From Fibrobacterota bacterium (GTDB taxonomy: Bacteria > Fibrobacterota > Fibrobacteria > UBA11236): DNA of 64,000 nt. Below the pieces are notes generated by a model, which was not told the DNA's origin, did not search any database, and saw nothing but the letters and a program-made list of their open reading frames with translations. The position numbers and the translations under genes are program-made. Within the stretch, counting starts at the first letter, position 1; every line of letters begins with the position of its first letter. Where the stretch lies: contig JAQBPO010000100.1 in the NCBI GenBank assembly GCA_028287465.1, forward strand, positions 1 through 64,000, written 5' to 3'. This document shows, one piece after another, positions 32,865 to 41,463 of the stretch.

Positions 32865-33694
32865 TCCCGGGTCCCTTTCGACAGGGGGAAGAAGTTCAGG
32901 TTGAGCTGGTATGCCCGGGTAGGTTTGGGATCCAGGCGGGCGAGCTCGAGCAATTCGGCTTTGAGTTCCCGGATCTTCTTCCGGAACAAATCGAAGGTCT
33001 CCTCCGAAATCCCGAAGGTGGTGGTGGACATCAGGCGCTCTTCGGCCTTGGCCCTATCAAAGGCCTCCAAGGCGAGTCTCAGCATCTTCTGCTGGAACTC
33101 TATCACGACCTTCGCGTCCACCTGGCCGCCCGTAGTCAGCACCGGATCCGCCTGGCGCCAGCGCCCCTGGGCATCCTTCTTGGCCATACCCAATCGCGCC
33201 AAAAGGGCCAGGGATTCCTCCGCCTGCCTGGGCGTGATGGCCGGGGTAAGGCGCTTGGCCAGGGCCTCGAAATCCCCGGTGAAGCGCAGGCACTCGAGCA
33301 GTTCGCGGACGGCGCTATGGTGCCACTCCCCGTAGAAGGCGAATTGGGCCTCCTGGACCTGCCGCTTATCATAGTTGCCCCTGAGCCGGGTCAGGTTGTC
33401 GAAGTAGGTGTTCTTCTCCTTGATGGTCTTGGCCTGGTTGAAGAACACCAGGTTTTCGAAATACTCCGCGTCCTTATCCTTCAATTTCAGGGCCATGCAG
33501 GTCTTCAGGATGGTGGTCTTGGTCAGGTTCCGCTTGCCGTCCATGATGTACTTGTAGAAGGCCGAGGAGTTGATGCCGGCCTTTTGGGACAGGAAGCGGT
33601 AGGAGAAGTTGGGATTGGCCGATTTGTGCGTCTCATAGTATTCCTTGAGGAACACCCGGTAATCGGAATAGAGAAGCAGGTTGGGCAGGCTCAT
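32861..33694 (-). CDS. TIGR02147 family protein (second copy)
   Basis: A 277-residue paralogue of the 9647-10483 protein. N-terminal LLLYSDYRVFLKEYYETHKSANPNFSYRFLSQKAGINSSAFYKYIMDGKRNLT looks like an XRE-type helix-turn-helix; the C-terminal DUF4423-like part includes FAFYGEWHHSAVRELLEC ... ALAKRLTPAITPRQAEESLALLARLGM. It ends in YQLNLNFFPLS, closely similar to the other copy. The long upstream frame (to 34171) has no homologous sequence, so ATG 33694 is chosen. It heads a five-gene operon of lipoprotein, BNR propeller, intradiol dioxygenase-like and pectate-lyase-3-like genes (inferred from spacing and overlaps), which it may regulate. Confidence 0.88.
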   Translation of the reverse strand: MSLPNLLLYSDYRVFLKEYYETHKSANPNFSYRFLSQKAGINSSAFYKYIMDGKRNLTKTTILKTCMALKLKDKDAEYFENLVFFNQAKTIKEKNTYFDNLTRLRGNYDKRQVQEAQFAFYGEWHHSAVRELLECLRFTGDFEALAKRLTPAITPRQAEESLALLARLGMAKKDAQGRWRQADPVLTTGGQVDAKVVIEFQQKMLRLALEAFDRAKAEERLMSTTTFGISEETFDLFRKKIRELKAELLELARLDPKPTRAYQLNLNFFPLSKGTRE

Positions 33695-34007
33695 ATCGCT
33701 GTCTACAAGGTAATGGAAACTTCCGGAATGGGGATCCGGCCCGGACTCAAATACCGTTGCCGTATGTGAACGGTGAGGTGAACGGCGAAGTACTCGGCTA
33801 AGGGAACGATGAACGGCGCGCCTCAAAAAACCTGTAACCTTGAACCAGGCGGTTTCCAGCCCGGGTCTCCACGGGATCGCCCCGGAACGCGCCGGAGTCC
33901 GTTCCGGACCGGAAAGCCCTGTAATCAGCCGGTCCCCAAGGCCGGTTACGGCTCGTTGGTGACCTTTCGGGATCAATAGATTCATGGAAGCAAAAGGAGC
34001 AAGGCAC
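33695..34007. other. divergent intergenic region, TIGR02147 copy 2 / DUF6174 lipoprotein
   Basis: 313 bases between divergent starts. It contains a short direct repeat (GTGAACGG at about 33766 and again a few bases later), and no coding frame with family resemblance. Both promoters should lie here, but I cannot point to convincing -35/-10 pairs. Confidence 0.5.
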
Positions 34008-34511
34008 ATGAATTTTCGAATCGGTAAACAGGTATTGACGGCAGGGGCCTCGGTTGTCTGGGCCGTTATGGCGATGGGTTGCATCCAGGACGCGCCCGAC
34101 CCCGTCCCTGATCCCGCCCCTGGATCCGTCGCCCCCAGGTGGCAGGCCGCCAGGAAGCCGGATGGGTTCACCTATACCGTTACCCGGTTATGCTTTTGCC
34201 GGGAGGAGTATCGCGGCCCCTTCAATGTCGTGGCCTCGAAGGACCGGGTCATCCGGGCAGTCCGGGTGACCGATTCCGGGGAAGTGGACATCCCGGAGGC
34301 GGAACTCCAGGCGCTCTCCGTCGACTCCGTGCTCATGGATTTATCCTTGAAACTGGAATCGGGTTTTCACCTGGTCTCGAGCTTCGAAAACCCGGAAACC
34401 GGAATCCCGTCCCGGGTCGAGTTGGACCAGAGCGAGGCCGTTTATGATGACGAATTCGGCATCGCAATCGACTTTTTCCAGCCTGTGAAACACCGACCGA
34501 GGCCCCTCTGA
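34008..34511 (+). CDS. DUF6174-like lipoprotein
   Basis: A 167-residue lipoprotein (MNFRIGKQVLTAGASVVWAVMAMGC, Cys25). The mature part matches the DUF6174 pattern: FTYTVTRLCFCREEYRGPFNVVASKDRVIRAVRVTDSGE, with the CFC motif, then a predicted helix and strands. Family function is unknown. AAAGGAG lies eight bases upstream of the ATG. Monocistronic by its isolation. Confidence 0.75.
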   Translation: MNFRIGKQVLTAGASVVWAVMAMGCIQDAPDPVPDPAPGSVAPRWQAARKPDGFTYTVTRLCFCREEYRGPFNVVASKDRVIRAVRVTDSGEVDIPEAELQALSVDSVLMDLSLKLESGFHLVSSFENPETGIPSRVELDQSEAVYDDEFGIAIDFFQPVKHRPRPL

Positions 34512-34770
34512 TCCGTTCCGGATGGGACCTCGCCGGCGCTCGAACCCCAATAGAGGGGAGGGGTTTGAGATTATGGGGGTTTATACATTGTTGGCAACCC
34601 GGCCCCGGACTATGGGATAGGCCGTGGATAAAATGTTTGGAACGGCCCTAAGGCATTAGCATCAATGGATTTGGCTCCGGAGCGCTGTCAACAGGCTCTA
34701 AGGGGCTGCTTTCGAAGTCCCGTTGACTATCTTTTTCCTTGGTAATTGAGCCGGTTGGGGCTCCAGAAGT
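34512..34770. other. intergenic region upstream of array C and smc
   Basis: 259 bases without a supportable gene, AT-richer than average. A TTGACT lies near 34721, but no matching -10 at 17 bases was found. It probably holds the terminator of the DUF6174 gene and the smc promoter; neither is clear by eye. Confidence 0.4.
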
Positions 34771-34889
34771 CTAGTGAAGCGACGAGCGTAGAGTTTGCGA
34801 AGCAAACTCAATAGCGAGGAGCCAAACATCTAGTGAAGCGACGAGCGTGGAGTTTGCGAAGCAAACTCAATAGCGAGGAGCCAAACCAA
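34771..34889 (-). repeat. GGCTC hairpin repeat, array C (two units)
   Basis: Two nearly identical units of 59-60 bp, CTAGTGAAGCGACGAGCGTRG followed by the hairpin and AATAGCGAGGAGCCAAAC. Stem GAGTTTGC/GCAAACTC with loop GAA (34791-34798/34802-34809 and again 59 bases later). On the complementary strand each unit starts GGCTCCTCGCT, as in array B. The array sits immediately upstream of smc; GAGGAG in the last unit is 16 bases before the ATG, but AAGGA is closer. Confidence 0.85.
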
Positions 34890-34897
34890 GGATTAGC

Positions 34898-37800
34898 ATG
34901 TACTTATCGAAGTTGCGGATTTTCGGATTCAAGTCGTTCGCCAACAAGGTGGAAGTCAATTTCCCCGGCGAAGGCATCACCTCCGTGGTGGGGCCCAACG
35001 GCTGCGGCAAATCCAACATCATCGACGCCATCCGCTGGGTGCTGGGCGAGCAACGCGCCAAGGTGTTGCGTTCAGGCAAGATGGAGGACGTCATCTTCTC
35101 CGGTACCGCAGAGCGTCCGCCCCTCAATATGGCCGAGGTCTCCCTCCTCATCAACAACGATTCCGGGGTGCTCCCCTCCGAGTACACCCAGATCATGATC
35201 ACCCGCCGCGCCTTCCGGAACGGCGAAACCGAATACCTGATCAACAATACGCCCTGCCGACTCAAGGACATCCATAACCTGTTCTACGATACGGGAATGG
35301 GTGCCGCCTCCTATTCCTTGATCGAAGCCAAGATGATCGACAGCATCCTCTCGGACAAGGCCGAGGAGCGCCGCGTCATGTTCGAAGAGGCCTCGGGCAT
35401 CAGCAAGTACAAGCAGCAGCGCAAAGAGACCCTGCGCCAACTGGAGCGCACCGCCCTGGATCTGGCCCGCGTGGAGGACAACCTCAAGTTCGTCCAGCAG
35501 AACGTGAACATGTTCGAGCGTCAGGCCAAGAAGGCCGAGAAATGGCGCGAGATCAAGAAGGCCTACGTTTCCCTGGAACTGAGCTACAACCATGACTCGT
35601 TCGTGGAACTGGACGCCAAATTCCGGCAATTCGAGGCCGAGACCGAAAAGAACATCGAGAGGTCCGGCGCCCTCCAGTCCCAGATTACCGTCCGGGAATC
35701 CGAGTTGGAAGAAGGCAAGCTCCTCATCCTCGAAGAAGAACAGGAACTCAGCCGCCTGAACCAGGTGGTGGCCGCGACGAACGCGGAAGTGGTGCGCCTG
35801 GAGAACGAGCTCGACAAGTCCAAGGACCGGGTGGTCCATCTGACCGAGTCCATGCGCCGCCTGGAAGGCGAAAGCGATCAGGCCGGACGCCGGGTGGGGG
35901 AGATAGCCCTCGAGAAGCGTACCGACCATGAGGAGATCGCCCGGCTCGAAATGGAGAAAATGGACCTTGCCGCCCTGACGGAAGGCCATGCGGAGGAAAA
36001 GACCCGCCTGCACCAGAATTACGCGGAGAAGCGCCGTCGCGCCGATGAGCTCGCGGAGGAGCGCGTTCAGGCCCTGGAAGAGCTATCCCTCCTCAGGAAC
36101 CGGGCGGGTACGGCCAATTCGGAATTGCAGCATCTCAAGGAAGACGAAGGCGAACTGGACGCGGCCCTGAGCGAGGTGTCGGAGAAGTTCCTGACCTTCT
36201 CGGAAGAGCAGCGCACCCTGGAAGGGGAAGTCCGCAGGCTGGAGGCCCAGGTTACCGAACTCGGAGGCCGCATCGGGACCGGGTCCGCCCGCCTGGTCGA
36301 GATCAGCAAGGAACTGGAGTCCCTGCGTGCGGAAGACCGCGCGGCGAATTCCGAAAAAGTGGCCCTGGAAACGCGCTACTCCATGCTGAAAGGCCTGCAG
36401 GAGAGCATGGAAGGCGTGGACGGCGGCGTGAAGCATCTCCTGGCCAAGGCCAAGGACCGGATCCAATCCATGCTTTCGGACGCCTTGCAGGTACCGGATG
36501 ATGCCGTCGTGGTCGCGGAAAAATGCCTGGGACGCTATCTCCAGGCCCTTGTGGTCGCGGACCGCGGCACGGAACTGGATCTCCTGCGGGAGCTGAAGCA
36601 GTCGGAAAAGGGAGAAGCCCTATTGTTCGCCGCGGATGGCGCGCAAGCCGGCGGCTTTACCCGCCCGCGCCCCGATTTCTCCGGAGAAGGCGGATTCCAA
36701 GGCTGGATCATCGACAAGGTGAAGAGCGATGCCGGATTGCGGCCGTTGCTGGAACTGGCCATGGGCAATTACGCCCTGATGGAAAGCCAGGACGCAGCCT
36801 GGTCCCTGCTGCCCAAGCTGGCGGGCCGGGACATCTGGCTGGTCACGCCCACGGGCGAAATGCTGCACGCTTCCGGCCTGGTGCTGGGCGGGGCCAAGCA
36901 GGGCGGCCAGACCGGCCTCCTGCAGCGCAAGAATCTCATGGAGCAGACCGCGGCCCGCCTGGTTGAAGTGACCGCCAAGGTCAAGGAGCTTTCCGAGCGC
37001 ATCACCTCCCTGGACGCGGAGCGCAAGGTCCTGGAAGCGGGCCAGTCCGCCATGGGTCAGGAACAGAAGCAAGCCGAACGCAAGTGGCAGGAACAGAAGG
37101 GCAAGCTCAACTACCTGGTCTCGTCCATCGAAGCGATGGATAAGCAGAAGTCCCAGACCCGCATCAAGCTGGAAACCGTGCGCGAGCAGCTGGAAGAGCG
37201 CGAGCGCGGGCATGCGGACATGGCCGAGCGCCTGGAAGAGGGCGAAGAGGCCCGCAAGGTGCTGGAGAACCAGTTCCACCAGGCCCTGGAGGAAGTGCAT
37301 AAGGCCGAAGGCGAGCGGGCGCGTTTCGAGGAACGCCTCCGGGACCTGGACAAGAACAAGGCTCAGAACGAATCCCAGACCAAGGCCTTGAGGCTGCGGG
37401 TGGAATACCTGGACCGTTCCGAGAAGGAACAACAGGATCTGGTCGGCAAGAATGCCCTGCAGAAGGCGGAGTGGGAAGGCCTTGTCGCCCAGCTGCGCGA
37501 ACGCATGCAGGGCCTGGCGGATCAGATCGAGATCCTGCACGCCCGCATGACGGGCGAGGAGAAGCTGCGCGACGAGGCCAAAGGCGTGTACGACGGCAAG
37601 GTCGGCCGCCTGGACGAGATGCGCATCCTGATCCGCAACCTGAACGACGAGCTGCGCTCCACGACCGCGGGCCACCATGACTCCTCCATGAAGATGGAGC
37701 AGGCCCGCGCGGCGATGAAGAACATCCGCGAACGCATGTTCGAATTGCACGAAGTGGACCTGTCCAATCCGACCAAGCCGAACGATGAGGGCGAGGCGGA

Positions 37801-38494
37801 ACTGATCTTCGAGAAGGTCGCCTATGACGCCTCGACCGCGGCGGAGGAGATCGCCTCCTACAAGGACAAGCTGAAGAACCTGGGCAACATCAATCCCGGC
37901 GCCCTCGAGGATTACGAGGCCGAGAAGGCCAAGCTCGACGAGGTCAGCAAGCAATACACGGATCTGGAGAAGGCCCGCCTGGGCCTGGAGAAGGCCATCA
38001 AGAAGCTCGACAAGGTCGCGCGCGAGCAGTTCCTGGCCACCTTCGGCGTGGTCCAGAAGAATTTCCAGGAGGTCTTTTCAAGCCTGTTCGAAGGCGGCGA
38101 GGCCCAATTGGCGCTGGAGGACAACGTGGATCCCCTGGACGCCAAGATCGAAATCAATGCGCGGCCCACCGGCAAGAAGATGCGCGGCGTCTCGCTCCTC
38201 TCCGGCGGCGAACGAGCCCTGACCGCCATCTCCCTGCTGTTCGCCCTGTACCTGGTCCGCCCCTCCCCATACTGTATCATGGATGAGGTCGACGGCCCGC
38301 TCGATGACGCCAATATCGGGCGCTTCGTGAACCTGCTTCGCCGCTTCGCGCATCAGACCCAGTTCATCGTGGTCACGCATAACAAGCGCACCATGGCCGC
38401 TTCGGACATGCTTTACGGCGTCACCCAGGAAATCAAGGGGATATCCAAACTGGTGAGCGTGCAGTTGGATGAAGCCAGCCGGATAGCCGCATAG
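34898..38494 (+). CDS. smc: chromosome segregation protein SMC
   Basis: A 1198-residue SMC ATPase. The N-terminal head has Walker A GPNGCGKSN (32-40), followed by a long coiled coil, a hinge (about 500-680), a second coiled coil and the C-terminal head with signature LLSGGERALTAISLLFAL and Walker B YCIMDEVDGPLDDANI. It organises and segregates the chromosome with ScpA/ScpB, which are not in this window. AAGGA lies six bases before the ATG. The stop codon TAG is the first three bases of hairpin array D, and array C precedes it, so the gene is bracketed by the repeat family. Confidence 0.97.
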   Translation: MYLSKLRIFGFKSFANKVEVNFPGEGITSVVGPNGCGKSNIIDAIRWVLGEQRAKVLRSGKMEDVIFSGTAERPPLNMAEVSLLINNDSGVLPSEYTQIMITRRAFRNGETEYLINNTPCRLKDIHNLFYDTGMGAASYSLIEAKMIDSILSDKAEERRVMFEEASGISKYKQQRKETLRQLERTALDLARVEDNLKFVQQNVNMFERQAKKAEKWREIKKAYVSLELSYNHDSFVELDAKFRQFEAETEKNIERSGALQSQITVRESELEEGKLLILEEEQELSRLNQVVAATNAEVVRLENELDKSKDRVVHLTESMRRLEGESDQAGRRVGEIALEKRTDHEEIARLEMEKMDLAALTEGHAEEKTRLHQNYAEKRRRADELAEERVQALEELSLLRNRAGTANSELQHLKEDEGELDAALSEVSEKFLTFSEEQRTLEGEVRRLEAQVTELGGRIGTGSARLVEISKELESLRAEDRAANSEKVALETRYSMLKGLQESMEGVDGGVKHLLAKAKDRIQSMLSDALQVPDDAVVVAEKCLGRYLQALVVADRGTELDLLRELKQSEKGEALLFAADGAQAGGFTRPRPDFSGEGGFQGWIIDKVKSDAGLRPLLELAMGNYALMESQDAAWSLLPKLAGRDIWLVTPTGEMLHASGLVLGGAKQGGQTGLLQRKNLMEQTAARLVEVTAKVKELSERITSLDAERKVLEAGQSAMGQEQKQAERKWQEQKGKLNYLVSSIEAMDKQKSQTRIKLETVREQLEERERGHADMAERLEEGEEARKVLENQFHQALEEVHKAEGERARFEERLRDLDKNKAQNESQTKALRLRVEYLDRSEKEQQDLVGKNALQKAEWEGLVAQLRERMQGLADQIEILHARMTGEEKLRDEAKGVYDGKVGRLDEMRILIRNLNDELRSTTAGHHDSSMKMEQARAAMKNIRERMFELHEVDLSNPTKPNDEGEAELIFEKVAYDASTAAEEIASYKDKLKNLGNINPGALEDYEAEKAKLDEVSKQYTDLEKARLGLEKAIKKLDKVAREQFLATFGVVQKNFQEVFSSLFEGGEAQLALEDNVDPLDAKIEINARPTGKKMRGVSLLSGGERALTAISLLFALYLVRPSPYCIMDEVDGPLDDANIGRFVNLLRRFAHQTQFIVVTHNKRTMAASDMLYGVTQEIKGISKLVSVQLDEASRIAA

Positions 38495-38612
38495 TGGCTC
38501 GTCGCTCCGGAGTTCGCGGGGCGAACTCCACGCTTCCTCGCGTGATGGTCTTGGTGGCTCGTCGCTCCGGAGTTCGCGGGGCGAACTCCACGCTTCCTCG
38601 CGGGAGTGTCTG
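38492..38612 (+). repeat. GGCTC hairpin repeat, array D (two 60-bp units)
   Basis: Two units with exact 60-base period starting at the smc stop (TAGTGGCTCGTCGCTCC). Stems GGAGTTCGC/GCGAACTCC (38509-38517/38521-38529 and 38569-38577/38581-38589), loop GGG. The two hairpin cores are identical; the tails differ. Confidence 0.9.
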
Positions 38613-38621
38613 GGGTCCGGT

Positions 38622-38664
38622 GCGCTTCCGGTCCCCCGGAAGCGCCAAGCACACCGAAGGTGTG
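38622..38664 (+). promoter_or_regulatory. hairpins covering the leader of the histidine kinase gene
   Basis: Directly after array D, GCGCTTCCGG (38622-38631) pairs with CCGGAAGCGC (38636-38645). Next, CACACC (38650-38655) pairs with GGTGTG (38659-38664) across a GAA loop. GAAGG, the likely Shine-Dalgarno of the GTG start at 38667, lies in the second hairpin, so its opening could control translation. Confidence 0.5.
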
Positions 38665-38666
38665 CC

Positions 38667-40007
38667 GTGAGCATCCTGCGTGAGATGTTCCTCCGCAGCG
38701 TCCATATCCTGACGCTCCCGAATCCGGCGGAGCGCCGCCGCAATATCTGGTTCCAGGTGGAGGCGAAGGCCGAGCGATCGTCCAACGTCATACGGGCCGG
38801 GTACGTGCTGGTCTGGTTCATCTCGACCCTGGGGCATGCTCCCGGAAACCCATTCTGGTCCAACGTCGCCAACCTCGGCTGTGGCGGCTTCTGGCTGGCC
38901 TGGTGCATGGGCTACCAGTGGTATCTGCTGAAGCGCCCGTACCGGAAGTGGTTCAAATACCTCTCCACCACGGTGGACATGGGCGTAATCACCGCGATGC
39001 TCGCCTTCTACGCCTACGGTTCCGGCTATTCCTACGCTCTCAAGGTGCCCACCTTCTACAATTATTTCTGTTGCCTGGGCCTGGCGGCGATGCGGTACCG
39101 CCTGCACCTGGCCGTCTATAGCGGCGCGGCCGCGGTGATCTGCTACCTGTCCCTGTGCGTCTACCTCTACGTGAGCTTCCCGATCCGTTTCGGGACGGGA
39201 TTGGAACATGCCACCTCCGAGAAGATCTGCCCGGCCTACATCGGATTCAATTTCCTCTACCTGGTCGTCTTCACCTTCCTGATCTATTTCCTGGTATACA
39301 ACGTGAAGCGCCTCGTGAACGTGCGGGTGAGGGAAGGGGAAACGGCCTTGAAGGCCAAAGAGCGCGCGGCCATCGCCGCCAACGTCGCCCACGAGATCAA
39401 GAATCCCCTTGAAGGCATCTACGGCGCCGCGCAGATCCTGAAGGAGGAGGGAAAGGGAAGCCCGAAGTTCATCGAAATGATCCTCAAGGATTCGGTGCGG
39501 CTCAACGGCGTGGTGCAGCAGTTCCTGCAGTTCTCCCGTCCCTTCCGCACCAGCATGTCCGACTTCGACGTGGTGGAGGCCATTTCCGGATTCTGCCGGG
39601 AACAGGCGTCCCTCGCCGGCGACGGCAAGGTGCGCTTCCGTTCCGATTGCGAATCGGCCTTGGTCCATTCCGATCACGAGGGATTGCGGCAGGTGATGTT
39701 GAACCTTTACCAGAATGCGCGACGTTATCAGGCCGCCGATAGGCCCGTGGATGTCACCGTCCGTGCCAAGGACGGGTTCGCGGAAGTGCTGATCGAGGAC
39801 GATGGAGAGGGCATCCCGGAGGAGAACCGGGAACGCGTTTTCGATCCTTTCTTCACCACATCCTCGAAAGGGACCGGCCTGGGCCTGGCCATTTCGCGCA
39901 AAATCGCCCGGGAGATGGGCGGTGATTTATATTTAGAGCCGAAGCAGCCCGGAGCCCGTTTCGTGCTGTCGCTGAAACCCGGCAAAACCGCAGAGGCACC
40001 CGCTTGA
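38667..40007 (+). CDS. membrane sensor histidine kinase (NtrB-like)
   Basis: A 446-residue kinase. The N-terminal half has about five to six membrane helices (45-210), with no periplasmic sensor domain of note. The HisKA box is AANVAHEIKNPL with phospho-acceptor His242; then come the N box (MLNLYQNARRY), G1 (EDDGEGIP), F box (FDPFFTT) and G2 (KGTGLGLAI). GTG start at 38667 follows GAAGG. Its stop overlaps the TTG start of the next gene (40004), so the pair is translationally coupled and forms a two-component system. Signal unknown; the membrane-embedded sensor suggests a lipid or envelope cue (inference). Confidence 0.9.
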   Translation: MSILREMFLRSVHILTLPNPAERRRNIWFQVEAKAERSSNVIRAGYVLVWFISTLGHAPGNPFWSNVANLGCGGFWLAWCMGYQWYLLKRPYRKWFKYLSTTVDMGVITAMLAFYAYGSGYSYALKVPTFYNYFCCLGLAAMRYRLHLAVYSGAAAVICYLSLCVYLYVSFPIRFGTGLEHATSEKICPAYIGFNFLYLVVFTFLIYFLVYNVKRLVNVRVREGETALKAKERAAIAANVAHEIKNPLEGIYGAAQILKEEGKGSPKFIEMILKDSVRLNGVVQQFLQFSRPFRTSMSDFDVVEAISGFCREQASLAGDGKVRFRSDCESALVHSDHEGLRQVMLNLYQNARRYQAADRPVDVTVRAKDGFAEVLIEDDGEGIPEENRERVFDPFFTTSSKGTGLGLAISRKIAREMGGDLYLEPKQPGARFVLSLKPGKTAEAPA

Positions 40008-41371
40008 GCCAGACCGAATCCGTCCGCGGCCGATTCCTCATCGTCGACGACGAAGAGCATATCCGCGAAATCCTGAGAGCCACCCTGGAACCCCTCGCGA
40101 TTTCCGTCCATGACGCCGGGTCCGCGGAAGAGGCCCTGGAGATGGTCCGCGAAGAGAACCTCGACATGATCATCTGCGACGTGCAGATGCCCGGGATGAA
40201 CGGACTGGAGTTCCTGAACAAGGTCAAGACCGAGCAGCCGGCCATCAAGTTCCTGATGATCACGGCTCACGGCACCATGGATACGGCCGTAAAGGCTTTG
40301 CGCTACGGCGCTTCGGATTTCCTCACCAAGCCTTTCGAGAACGAAGCGGTGCGGCAGATAGCCCGGCGCCTCCTGCGCGAACGCTCCGGATCCTCCGATA
40401 CCATCGCCGTGACTCCCGGCCCCGCCAAAAGCGTGCTTGAAGGGGTCCTGGGGAAGAGTCCCGCCTTCACCGCCTGCCTGGAAAAGGCGCGCAAGGCCGC
40501 GGCCGCGGATACCACCGTGCTCATCTGCGGCGAAAGCGGGACGGGCAAGGAAGTCATGGCCCGCGCCATCCATAACCTCAGCCGCCGCGCCGACAAGCCC
40601 TTCATCGCGGTGAATTGCGGCGCCATCCCCGAGAACCTCCTCGAGAGCGAACTCTTCGGCCATGAGAAAGGCGCCTTCACCGGGGCCATCGCCTCCAAGC
40701 CCGGGAAATTCACCTTGGCCGACGGCGGAACCATCTTCCTCGACGAAATAGGCGAAATGCCCCTGCTCATGCAGGTCAAGCTCTTGCGCGTGATCCAGGA
40801 GCGCATGGTGGAACCCGTAGGGTCGACGCGCACCCAGAAGGTGGACTTCCGTCTTATCGCGGCCACCAACCGCAATCTGAAGGAAGAGATAAAGACCGGC
40901 CGCTTCCGCGAGGATCTCTACTATCGGTTGAACATCATCCCCATCGATCTCCCGCCCCTGCGCGATCGCGAAGGGGACATCCTCATCATGGCCCGGAGCT
41001 TCCTGGCCTATTACAACGATCGCTACGGTTGCCGCTACGAATTGACCCCGGCGAATGAAGCGGAACTGCAAAGCCATGGCTGGCCGGGGAACGTCCGCGA
41101 ATTGGCGAACGCCATCGAACGCGCGGTGGTGTTGGCTTCGGGGGACGGCTTGTCGTTCGCGGTCGATGGCGGAACCCTGCAGTCGGGGCAGAAGAACGGG
41201 ACCGGCGCGGGCGCCGGCCTGGCCATGAAGGAAAAGAAGCAAGCGGTCGAACGCGACGCGATCCTCAAGGCCCTGGATCTGAACCGCTGGAACAAGACCC
41301 AGACGGCGGAATCCCTGGGAATCAGCCGCCGCTCCCTGCTCTACAAGATCAAGGAATTCGGGATCGCTTAG
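40004..41371 (+). CDS. sigma-54-dependent response regulator (NtrC family)
   Basis: A 455-residue activator starting with TTG that overlaps the kinase stop. Receiver domain (1-125) has Asp residues DDEEH, phospho-acceptor Asp59 (IICDVQMPG) and FLTKPF. The AAA+ domain has Walker A GESGTGKE, the sigma-54 contact loop GAFTGA, Walker B GGTIFLDEIGEMP and an arginine-finger region. The C-terminus has a Fis-type helix-turn-helix (NKTQTAESLGISRRSLLYKIKEFG). GAFTGA is intact, so it should activate sigma-54 promoters. Targets are unknown. Confidence 0.95.
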   Translation: MSQTESVRGRFLIVDDEEHIREILRATLEPLAISVHDAGSAEEALEMVREENLDMIICDVQMPGMNGLEFLNKVKTEQPAIKFLMITAHGTMDTAVKALRYGASDFLTKPFENEAVRQIARRLLRERSGSSDTIAVTPGPAKSVLEGVLGKSPAFTACLEKARKAAAADTTVLICGESGTGKEVMARAIHNLSRRADKPFIAVNCGAIPENLLESELFGHEKGAFTGAIASKPGKFTLADGGTIFLDEIGEMPLLMQVKLLRVIQERMVEPVGSTRTQKVDFRLIAATNRNLKEEIKTGRFREDLYYRLNIIPIDLPPLRDREGDILIMARSFLAYYNDRYGCRYELTPANEAELQSHGWPGNVRELANAIERAVVLASGDGLSFAVDGGTLQSGQKNGTGAGAGLAMKEKKQAVERDAILKALDLNRWNKTQTAESLGISRRSLLYKIKEFGIA

Positions 41372-41385
41372 GGCGATTACGGTCC

Positions 41386-41431
41386 CGATCGGATCCCATC
41401 CTGATCGGATCCCATCCTGATCGGATCCTTA
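41386..41431. repeat. 16-bp tandem repeat, three copies
   Basis: The unit CTGATCGGATCCCATC occurs at 41386-41400 (shortened), 41401-41416 and 41417-41431 (with a changed end). Each holds the palindrome-rich GATCGGATCC. It lies between the response regulator stop and the stop of the convergent disordered-protein gene, so termination or simple slippage are both possible. Confidence 0.7.
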
Positions 41432-41463
41432 CGCCTGCGCTATCGGTGCGGGCCCCCTGGCCT

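Noticed and set aside
41386-41431. Phage attachment site or integration scar at the GATCGGATCC repeats
   Set aside because: No integrase, phage genes or flanking tRNA; three short tandem copies are better explained by slippage.
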